DNA of 6,618 bases, from NCBI GenBank assembly GCA_011042705.1, contig DRBW01000181.1:1-6618 (forward strand), in the 5' to 3' direction. A model generated the notes under the pieces. That model ran no database searches, was not told the DNA's origin, and saw only the letters and a list, made by a program, of their open reading frames with translations. The DNA is from Caldifarciminota bacterium. GTDB lineage: Bacteria; Hydrothermota; Hydrothermia; B15-G9; DRBW01. Of this stretch, positions 1-4,914 are shown piece by piece (the stretch's first letter is position 1; each line of letters begins with the position of its first letter). The translations under genes were made by a program, and so were the position numbers.

Positions 1-9
1 CTTTTTCTC

Positions 10-1647
10 TTACTCTTCTTCCTGTGGCGTTCCGCAGGGGTGGAAAGAACAGTGCAGAGAGTCTCCCGTTGGATCGGAACCACAGCCCGGATAAGGAGAA
101 GGAGGCTGGGAACCTCCAGAATAGAGGAATTCGGCCAGATAGGACAGATCGCTGTAACTCACCTGCCCATCATCGTTAACATCTGCCGCATCCAGGCAGG
201 CTGGAGTGAAGCCACCTTCATAGAGGTAATTCGCAATGAGTACTATATCAACGGGATTCACCGTAAAATCGCCGTTGACATCGCCCCTGATGAAATTCGA
301 TTCCGAGGGTGCACCTGATATGCCGCACAGAAAAGCTTTCCCGCTGTAACTATCGGCACCCATGGCGCCGGCCAGAAAATCTGAATTTAAATCACCGTTC
401 ACATCCCCCGCACAGCCTACGGAATAGCCCAGAAGATAACCGGCCCCTTCACCAACCAGGGCAGTATCGAGGGTGAGTCCCCCGGCATCGGACGTATAGA
501 CAAAGACTTTGCCGGCATCGACGCCCCCCGAATCATCGCCATCTGCCCCTATCAAAAGGTCATCATACCCGTTGTTATCTATATCTCCAGCCCCGGCGAC
601 GCTGTACCCAAAACGAATGGAATCCCATGAAGAAGTAATCTGAACATCGGGAACTGAATCCATGGGAGAGCCACCGTAAAAGACATAGACTTTGCCGCTT
701 TCACCTGAGTAACCATAGGCCCCGACGACGACATCGCTGTATCCATCGCCGTTGAGGTCCCCGGCCCCCGCCAGAGACCACCCGAAATAGCTGTAAGCTG
801 ATTCTCCCACGAGCATCAGATCAGGCAGGGTGTCCATATCTGGTCCGCCGAAGAAAATGTAGGCCCTGCCCACATTGAAACTGCCCCCATGGTCAAAACC
901 GTAAGCTCCTATAATCAGGTCATCATAACCGTCGCCGTTCAGATCGCCGGCCCCGCTGACCGCGCGTCCGAAGCGCTCCCCCTCCGTCTTCCCGGTGAGG
1001 ACCAGATCTGGCAGGGTATCTATGTTCACACCTCCGAAGAAAACATAAGCCCTGCCCACATTTTCCAGCGTATCCCCTCCAGAGATAACGTCGTATTTAT
1101 AAGCCCCTATCACGAAGTCATCGTATCCGTCACCGTTGAGGTCCCCGGCCCCCGAGACGGATATCCCGAAGTAATCCTTTTCCCTTTCTCCGTGGAACAC
1201 GAGATCGGGGATCGAATCCATCGAGGGTCCGCCGAGATAAAGGCAGGCTTTCCCCGCGCGAAGCCCTGCATCGGAATTAAAGTGGGCGCCCACGATGATA
1301 TCGGAGTAACCGTCTCCGTTCACATCGCCGGCTCCGGAAACTGAAACACCAAGGAAATCGCCTGCTTCACCGACAAAGGTCAGGTCGGGAACTGCATCGG
1401 GGGGATAGCTGCCGAGGTAAAGGTAAACTTTGCCAGAGCTCGTTCCTCCATCGTCGTTGGCGTCGGCTCCGACCATGAAGTCGGCATAGCCATCACCGTT
1501 CACATCGCCGGCTCCTGAAACCGAGATGCCGAACTGATCTCCGGAATTCTCTCCACTTAGAGACAAATAGATCTCAAGTCCATCGGCACGAGCCCCGATC
1601 ACTAAAGACATAAGCAACAATCCAACTTTTATAAAGCCTTTCCTCAT
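10..1647 (-). CDS. Secreted seven-bladed FG-GAP beta-propeller protein with C-terminal dockerin-like module
   Basis: A 545-residue protein that is probably exported. It starts with a signal peptide (residues 1-21: charged MRK, hydrophobic core, ARA cleavage site before D22). Residues about 32-446 form seven FG-GAP repeats of 58-66 residues, as in the integrin-alpha N-terminal propeller. Each repeat has an FG or LG start, a GAGD motif and a calcium loop of the DxNGDGYxD type beginning at D48, D108, D169, D235, D297, D355 and D415. Loop 6 is DIDNNGYDD, and loop 7 has Leu420 where Gly is expected. Residues about 452-512 carry two EF-hand-like dockerin loops (D456/N458/D460/D467 and D489/N491/D493/D500). 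A Pro/Gly/Cys tail (C522, C533, C538) ends in EEE. The likely role is a calcium-stabilised adhesion or display protein outside the cytoplasm; the ligand is unknown. The ATG has AAAGGA 8 bases upstream. The gene follows the small secreted gene at 1710-2135 by 62 bases with no terminator between, so cotranscription is likely. Fold assignment is firm; biological role is not. Confidence 0.93.
   Translation of the reverse strand: MRKGFIKVGLLLMSLVIGARADGLEIYLSLSGENSGDQFGISVSGAGDVNGDGYADFMVGADANDDGGTSSGKVYLYLGSYPPDAVPDLTFVGEAGDFLGVSVSGAGDVNGDGYSDIIVGAHFNSDAGLRAGKACLYLGGPSMDSIPDLVFHGEREKDYFGISVSGAGDLNGDGYDDFVIGAYKYDVISGGDTLENVGRAYVFFGGVNIDTLPDLVLTGKTEGERFGRAVSGAGDLNGDGYDDLIIGAYGFDHGGSFNVGRAYIFFGGPDMDTLPDLMLVGESAYSYFGWSLAGAGDLNGDGYSDVVVGAYGYSGESGKVYVFYGGSPMDSVPDVQITSSWDSIRFGYSVAGAGDIDNNGYDDLLIGADGDDSGGVDAGKVFVYTSDAGGLTLDTALVGEGAGYLLGYSVGCAGDVNGDLNSDFLAGAMGADSYSGKAFLCGISGAPSESNFIRGDVNGDFTVNPVDIVLIANYLYEGGFTPACLDAADVNDDGQVSYSDLSYLAEFLYSGGSQPPSPYPGCGSDPTGDSLHCSFHPCGTPQEEE
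112..294 (-). other. Dockerin-like two-EF-loop domain (residues about 452-512)
   Basis: Two calcium-binding loops about 33 residues apart are each followed by a short helix (DIVLIANYLYEGG and DLSYLAEFLYSGG), the duplicated pattern of type I dockerins. No cohesin is present in the window. Such domains occur at the ends of many secreted proteins in non-cellulolytic bacteria, so it more likely serves display or surface anchoring than a cellulosome. Domain identity is seen in the sequence; the function is inferred. Confidence 0.8.
310..1554 (-). repeat. Intragenic tandem array of seven FG-GAP blade repeats (period about 174-198 bp)
   Basis: Distances between successive blade calcium loops are 60, 61, 66, 62, 58 and 60 codons, giving an imperfect tandem repeat at DNA level. 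The stretch encoding GAGD(V/L)NGDG is the best-conserved block: near-identical pieces recur around 750, 940, 1135, 1320 and 1500 on the plus strand. The last blade (about 310-453) is the most diverged. Confidence 0.85.
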
Positions 1648-1655
1648 ATCCTCTA

Positions 1656-1661
1656 TCCTTT
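1656..1661 (-). promoter_or_regulatory. Ribosome binding site for the FG-GAP gene
   Basis: AAAGGA lies 8 bases before the ATG at 1645-1647. A second purine run, GAGG, sits only 2 bases from the ATG and is too close to act. This fixes the start just ahead of a good signal peptide. Confidence 0.6.
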
Positions 1662-1709
1662 ATTCTCTACCCTCCCCCACAAAAGCCATACTCACGCCAA
1701 TTTACGCGC

Positions 1710-2135
1710 CTATCTGATCTTCCTCTCCTGAGTGTTGACGGGCTTCCTGCCGCCTTCCAGGATCTGCATGGTGGCACAATCGGTGCTCTCAGCAGTGCCA
1801 ATCCTGGCCACCACGCATGCCGTATAGGTTCCCACGAGCTGTGGCACGTTGGGTATGTGAATGGAAACGGCCCGGGACTTCGTCTCACCGGCAGCGAGAT
1901 AGAGGGAAACAGCCGGAGAATGAAGAGTATCGACGCCGTTGGTTATGAATCCCGAAAGCTCCACGAACTCCGCCTCGTCGCCGCAGTTCGTGAGCTCCCC
2001 AGAAAGAACAACGGTCTGACCGAGATAAGCGACCTGGGGAGCCTCAATATCCACCTCAACACAATCAGCCGCCCACAACACTGAACTGAGTGCGAACAGA
2101 GCCACCAAACCCCCCACTATACCTTTCACCTTCAT
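1710..2135 (-). CDS. Small secreted four-cysteine protein with an Ig-like/CARDB-type beta domain
   Basis: A 141-residue protein with an N-terminal signal peptide: Lys at 2 and 4, hydrophobic 6-20, probable cleavage after the WAA at 21-23. The mature part, roughly residues 26-127, alternates short beta strands with the pattern of a small Ig-like sandwich: a GQTVVLSGELTN strand pair, a LAAGET turn, then a VGTYTACVVAR strand. This resembles CARDB/DUF11-type domains found in surface proteins. Four cysteines (C25, C51, C107, C120) could form two disulfides in an oxidising compartment. The last 15 residues are polar and basic. The start is supported by GAGGAGG 8 bases upstream and by a promoter at 2160-2188. 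It is the first gene of a probable operon with the FG-GAP propeller gene, so both products are likely exported together. No specific family was recognised; the function is unknown. An ORF in another frame (1667-1888) was judged a shadow. Confidence 0.85.
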   Translation of the reverse strand: MKVKGIVGGLVALFALSSVLWAADCVEVDIEAPQVAYLGQTVVLSGELTNCGDEAEFVELSGFITNGVDTLHSPAVSLYLAAGETKSRAVSIHIPNVPQLVGTYTACVVARIGTAESTDCATMQILEGGRKPVNTQERKIR

Positions 2136-2143
2136 TTCAAATA

Positions 2144-2150
2144 CCTCCTC
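2144..2150 (-). promoter_or_regulatory. Ribosome binding site for the small secreted protein gene
   Basis: GAGGAGG is a strong anti-16S match 8 bases before the ATG at 2133-2135, fixing the start at the signal peptide. Confidence 0.8.
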
Positions 2151-2159
2151 TACATTTTT

Positions 2160-2188
2160 AAATTAATGGCAAAGGCGCTTATTGTCAA
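2160..2188 (-). promoter_or_regulatory. Sigma-70-type promoter for the minus-strand secreted-protein operon
   Basis: A perfect TTGACA -35 box (2183-2188) is followed after 17 bases by TAATTT (2160-2165), a weak -10 matching three of six consensus positions. Transcription would begin near 2153, leaving a leader of about 18 bases that just contains the GAGGAGG site. The -35 box lies inside the palindrome at 2179-2191. Confidence 0.5.
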
Positions 2189-2191
2189 TAA
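2179..2191. promoter_or_regulatory. 13-bp perfect inverted repeat, candidate operator between divergent promoters
   Basis: TTATTG-T-CAATAA is a perfect 6-1-6 palindrome. It covers the whole -35 box of the minus-strand promoter and ends 4 bp before the plus-strand -35 box, so a dimeric regulator bound here could touch both units. The TTGNCAA core is partly self-complementary because TTGACA begins with TTG and ends with CA, so part of the symmetry follows from the promoter box itself. No regulator gene is in the window. Confidence 0.35.
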
Positions 2192-2195
2192 TAGT

Positions 2196-2224
2196 TTGAA
2201 AAGAAGATGAGGCGGGCATAAAAT
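2196..2224 (+). promoter_or_regulatory. Sigma-70-type promoter for the nucleotidyltransferase-G1P dehydrogenase operon
   Basis: TTGAAA (2196-2201, five of six to consensus) is followed by a 17-base spacer and TAAAAT (2219-2224, five of six). Transcription would begin near 2231, giving a leader of about 19 bases that holds the Shine-Dalgarno site. Confidence 0.65.
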
Positions 2225-2235
2225 AAGAGACACGG

Positions 2236-2243
2236 AAAGGAGG
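2236..2243 (+). promoter_or_regulatory. Ribosome binding site selecting a GTG start
   Basis: AAAGGAGG ends 6 bases before GTG at 2250-2252. The strong site and the immediate family N-terminus (MKAVFLAAG) justify a GTG start, since no ATG lies near. Confidence 0.85.
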
Positions 2244-2249
2244 CTCATT

Positions 2250-2969
2250 GTGAAAGCGGTCTTCCTGGCTGCTGGATTAGGAAAAAGGCTTCATCCCATC
2301 ACCTTAAAAGTGCCAAAGGGATTGATAGAGATAGAAGGCAAAACTCTCCTGGAACGCGCCGTCGAAACCCTCGAAAAATTCGCCGACCCCGAGAAGGTAA
2401 TCTTTGTAACCGGACACGGTGGTAATCTCATAAAAGATAAATTCGGCCTCGGCGAACGTTTTCTATACGTGGATAACCCCCACTACAGCACCAAAAACAA
2501 CATTTATTCCCTTTACCTGGCCTTTCCCCATATCGGCGATGATTCCTTCCTGCTTTTCAATTCCGACGTCCTTTTCCATCCAGAAATACTCAAGAGGGCG
2601 CTCGCCGGTAGTTTTGACACCTTTTTGATAATCGACAACACCAAGGAACTCGGCGAAGAGGAGATGAAGGTCATCATCGAAAACGACAGGATCAGGGCCA
2701 TTTCCAAAGGGCTGGATCCTGCGCTCTCCCACGGCGAATATATCGGGATATCAAGATTCTCCAGGGAGGGCGGCAGGATACTGAGAAAGCACATAGAGGA
2801 ACTGATAAGAAACGGGAAAGACGGGGAGTTTTACGAGGCTGGCATTCAGCTGATGCTCGACGAATACCCGGTTATGGCCTCTTATACAGGGGGCCTGCCC
2901 TGGATAGAGATAGATGACCATAAAGATCTGGAAGAAGCAAAGGAGATGGCGAGATCATGGGATTTATAA
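2250..2969 (+). CDS. LicC-like sugar/alcohol-phosphate nucleotidyltransferase (probable CTP user)
   Basis: A 239-residue single-domain Rossmann-like nucleotidyltransferase expected to transfer NMP from an NTP to a phosphorylated small molecule, releasing pyrophosphate. The N-terminal nucleotide-binding signature AAGLGKRLHPIT (7-18) and PKGL with Lys23 are intact. NNIYSLYLA (83-91) is typical of the branch with LicC phosphocholine cytidylyltransferase and inositol-1-phosphate cytidylyltransferases. NSDVLF gives the metal-binding Asp106, and EIDDHKDLEEA gives a second likely metal-binding Asp222. Length fits LicC (about 230) rather than longer glucose-1-phosphate enzymes. There is no fused CDP-alcohol transferase domain, unlike bifunctional IPCT/DIPPS. 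It starts with GTG behind a strong RBS, and its end overlaps the G1P dehydrogenase gene by 13 bases, so translation is probably coupled. The neighbour suggests sn-glycerol-1-phosphate as substrate (inference); phosphocholine, inositol phosphate or phosphonates remain possible. Confidence 0.9.
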   Translation: MKAVFLAAGLGKRLHPITLKVPKGLIEIEGKTLLERAVETLEKFADPEKVIFVTGHGGNLIKDKFGLGERFLYVDNPHYSTKNNIYSLYLAFPHIGDDSFLLFNSDVLFHPEILKRALAGSFDTFLIIDNTKELGEEEMKVIIENDRIRAISKGLDPALSHGEYIGISRFSREGGRILRKHIEELIRNGKDGEFYEAGIQLMLDEYPVMASYTGGLPWIEIDDHKDLEEAKEMARSWDL

Positions 2970-4012
2970 AGAGATCTCTCGACATCCCCGTTTTTCTGGA
3001 GATCGGGGAAAAGACGAGTTACGAAGTCCCCGCTATAGTCTCTCGCTGGAATCTGAAGTTCTGGAAAATACTGGTTCTCGACGATGATATAACGAGGGAG
3101 CTGGCGGGGCTCAGGATATTGAGAGATTTCGTCTCCGACGGGGCATCCTGTCAGGAGGTTGTCGTGAGCGATTCCACCCACGAAGAGGTGGAAAAGATAA
3201 GAAAGATATTTCACGAGGGCCTTTTTGACCTGGTAGTATCTGTAGGCGGAGGAAAGGTGATAGACGTGGGTAAAATGGTCGCCTATATGGAAAACACCAA
3301 TTTCATCAGCATCCCCACCGTTCCCTCCAACGACAGCATATCCTCCCCCATCGCAGTGATCACCCACGACGGCCACAAGCGGAGCCTGGGGGCAAAGATG
3401 CCCACTGGAGTCATAGTGGACCTCACCATTATCAAAGATGCTCCGATCCGATACATCAAAAGCGGAATATCCGATGTCATCTCGAACCTTTCGGCAGTTA
3501 GCGACTGGATACTCGCCCACGAGATGGGAAAGGACAGGTACGACACTTTTGCCGCCATGATCTCCGAGTCATCGGCCCTCAACCTTCTCGGGGCTGCCGA
3601 CAACGACATAAAGGACCCCGAGTTCCTGCAGGTGCTTCTCAAAGGACTGATATTGAGCGGAATCGCCATGGGAGTGGCGGGCACCTCCAGGCCATCCTCG
3701 GGCAGCGAGCATGAGATTTCCCATGCCATCGACGCCCTCTATCCCAACCGTGCCCTCCACGGCGAACAGGTGGGCGTTGCGAGTCTGTTTACCATGTACC
3801 TTCAGAAAAACCCACATTACGAAAAGGTGCGAAAGCTCTTCGAAAAGCTGGACCTCCCGAGGAAAACAGAGCACATCAACGTGTCCAGGAAAGAATTCGT
3901 CGAGTCAGTCATCTATGCCCCGAGAACCAGGCCCGGGAGGTACACCATCCTGGAACACCTCGACCTGAAACCTCAGGAAATAGAAAGGATCCTCGAGAAA
4001 CTGGACCTCTGA
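2957..4012 (+). CDS. egsA: sn-glycerol-1-phosphate dehydrogenase (archaeal EgsA/AraM type)
   Basis: A 351-residue NAD(P)H-dependent, metal-containing dehydrogenase of the iron-alcohol-dehydrogenase/dehydroquinate-synthase superfamily, predicted to reduce dihydroxyacetone phosphate to sn-glycerol-1-phosphate in the cytoplasm. Visible hallmarks in order: the dinucleotide-binding GGGKVIDVGK (97-106), TVPSNDSISSPIA (121-133), AKMPTGVIVD (146-155), ISDVISN with metal ligand Asp173, SRPSSGSEHEISH (244-256) with ligand His252, LHGEQVGV with ligand His268, and the C-terminal RPGRYTIL (325-332). The last resembles the RPERYTIL ending of archaeal G1P dehydrogenases. Length and all metal ligands look normal. 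ATG at 2957 lies inside the end of the nucleotidyltransferase gene, with AGGAG at 2941-2945 (11-base spacing). It is the last gene before a strong terminator. In archaea G1P makes ether lipids; in some Firmicutes AraM makes G1P for heptaprenylglyceryl phosphate. The use here is open. Confidence 0.92.
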   Translation: MGFIKRSLDIPVFLEIGEKTSYEVPAIVSRWNLKFWKILVLDDDITRELAGLRILRDFVSDGASCQEVVVSDSTHEEVEKIRKIFHEGLFDLVVSVGGGKVIDVGKMVAYMENTNFISIPTVPSNDSISSPIAVITHDGHKRSLGAKMPTGVIVDLTIIKDAPIRYIKSGISDVISNLSAVSDWILAHEMGKDRYDTFAAMISESSALNLLGAADNDIKDPEFLQVLLKGLILSGIAMGVAGTSRPSSGSEHEISHAIDALYPNRALHGEQVGVASLFTMYLQKNPHYEKVRKLFEKLDLPRKTEHINVSRKEFVESVIYAPRTRPGRYTILEHLDLKPQEIERILEKLDL

Positions 4013-4034
4013 TTTCCAAAATTACTCGAAAATA

Positions 4035-4064
4035 AAAAAGGGGCATCAAGCGATGCCCCTTTTT
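4035..4064. terminator. Strong intrinsic terminator, likely bidirectional
   Basis: GGGGCATC (4040-4047) pairs perfectly with GATGCCCC (4052-4059) around an AAGC loop. The stem is flanked by an A run on the left and a T run on the right, which extend pairing to 13 bp. The T run terminates the plus-strand operon; the A run reads as a T run for the minus-strand lipoprotein operon. The hairpin sits 22 bases from the plus-strand stop and 21 from the minus-strand stop, almost midway. Confidence 0.92.
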
Positions 4065-4085
4065 GCTGTCCTGACTGCAATGGAT

Positions 4086-4895
4086 TTACGGGGTCGGCAA
4101 CCACCTCAACATGCTGACTTTCTGATAAACGCACTGGAGCTGCACAGACCCATCCGTGCCTATGGCGATCACCTTGACCTTGGCAAAGTGGTCACCGGTA
4201 TTCAGCTCGCCGTAAGGCTGTGTATCAACCCATATGTGATAAACCGCATTGACCACGAGGGGGTCCTGTGTGTAAGGAGAGACATAACCCGATCCGACGG
4301 GATCGGCTATGGAAATGCTGTCCAGGCTGGTTGTCAGGGCTAATTTGAAACCGGTCTCGATATCGTTAAAGGAAACGCCCTGAGAATTATAGCTGGGTGC
4401 GACGAAGTGAATCTCCGCCGGCACAACCTGCCCGGGTGTGAAATCGTCGAGATAAAGGTGGAAATTGGCAAAATTGGCGGTATCGAGGAGGGAATAGGAT
4501 ACGGCAACCCCGTCGCTGTTCCACCCCATGGCGCTCTGCCCGGTGGAACTCCTCTCGTAAATGGTCAGGCTCGAAGTGACGGGAGCCACGTCGATCGTGA
4601 CCCTATCGCTCTCGAGATCGCCCTTGTAAGCCGAAACTCCTATTTCCTTTCCCACATTTGCAACGGTATAGCTCGTTGAAGTGCCATCATAGATCAGGTC
4701 ATCGTCGACGTAAACGCGGTAGCCGTCGGCATCGGCCACGGCATCCCAGGTGAGGGAAAGCCCGCTTCCGTCACTGGTTACTGTGTACTGAAGGTTTTCC
4801 GGGGGCAATATCTCAGTTTCCTCCGTGGTACATCCACTGAAAATGAACAGCGCCGCGAGAATGGCTCCCGGGATTATCACGAGCTTCTTCAACAT
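4086..4895 (-). CDS. Lipoprotein with fibronectin type III domain and an uncharacterised beta-rich C-terminal domain
   Basis: A 269-residue predicted lipoprotein. The N-terminus has Lys3-Lys4, a hydrophobic segment 5-19 and a lipobox-like FSGC ending at Cys22, followed by Thr-Thr-Glu-Glu. Phe at the -3 position is less usual than Leu but acceptable. Residues about 32-104 fit a fibronectin type III domain: PPENLQYTV, the LTWDAVADADGYRVYVDD strand pair (49-66) and GVSAY near 86-90. Residues about 107-262 form a second, beta-rich region. It has motifs HFVAPSYN, YHIWVDTQPYG (219-229), NTGDHFAKVKVIAIG (232-246) and a closing LRWLPTP, none of which I can assign to a family. It is probably anchored in the outer membrane and binds or scaffolds something; no catalytic motif is visible. 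The start has AGGAGGG (4903-4909) 7 bases upstream. It lies 19 bases behind the coiled-coil lipoprotein gene and ends at the bidirectional terminator. Confidence 0.88.
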   Translation of the reverse strand: MLKKLVIIPGAILAALFIFSGCTTEETEILPPENLQYTVTSDGSGLSLTWDAVADADGYRVYVDDDLIYDGTSTSYTVANVGKEIGVSAYKGDLESDRVTIDVAPVTSSLTIYERSSTGQSAMGWNSDGVAVSYSLLDTANFANFHLYLDDFTPGQVVPAEIHFVAPSYNSQGVSFNDIETGFKLALTTSLDSISIADPVGSGYVSPYTQDPLVVNAVYHIWVDTQPYGELNTGDHFAKVKVIAIGTDGSVQLQCVYQKVSMLRWLPTP

Positions 4896-4902
4896 AACAC
4901 AT

Positions 4903-4909
4903 CCCTCCT
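4903..4909 (-). promoter_or_regulatory. Ribosome binding site for the fibronectin-III lipoprotein gene
   Basis: AGGAGGG lies 7 bases before the ATG at 4893-4895, inside the 19-base gap after the upstream lipoprotein stop. This supports independent initiation within an operon. Confidence 0.8.
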
Positions 4910-4914
4910 ATTTT

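Larger units (their letters stand above)
2136..2249. promoter_or_regulatory. Divergent intergenic control region
   Basis: These 114 bases separate the minus-strand secreted-protein unit from the plus-strand nucleotidyltransferase/G1P dehydrogenase unit. They contain two opposed promoters with -35 boxes 7 bp apart, one palindrome and two Shine-Dalgarno sites. The region is AT-rich compared with the flanking genes. No riboswitch-sized leader fits, since both predicted leaders are about 20 bases. Confidence 0.6.

Noticed and set aside
889..1344. 151-codon plus-strand open frame opposite the FG-GAP repeats
   Set aside because: Its periodic sequence mirrors the repeat structure of the real gene on the other strand, so it is a shadow of the repeats.
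310..1554. Regular repeats considered as a CRISPR array or other non-coding repeat
   Set aside because: The period of about 180 bp, absence of unique short spacers and an intact reading frame encoding FG-GAP blades explain them fully.
1648..1709. Possible separate promoter or terminator between the two secreted-protein genes
   Set aside because: No convincing -35/-10 pair and no stable hairpin with a T run could be found, so the genes are treated as one operon.
1667..1888. 73-codon minus-strand open frame overlapping the end of the small secreted gene
   Set aside because: It is a different frame of the same strand within a supported gene, with no domain and a Pro/Arg/Trp-rich shadow-like composition.
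2182..2187. TTGTCA as the -35 box of the plus-strand promoter
   Set aside because: TTGAAA at 2196-2201 has an exact 17-bp spacer to TAAAAT, whereas TTGTCA would be 31 bp away from that -10 box.
2882..3520. 212-codon minus-strand open frame antisense to the nucleotidyltransferase/dehydrogenase junction
   Set aside because: It lies wholly opposite two strongly supported enzyme genes, its product is His/Gly/Tyr-rich with no recognisable domain, and I saw no good promoter or Shine-Dalgarno support.
3283..3729. 148-codon minus-strand frame inside the dehydrogenase gene
   Set aside because: It is antisense to the conserved catalytic region of the dehydrogenase and has no family features.
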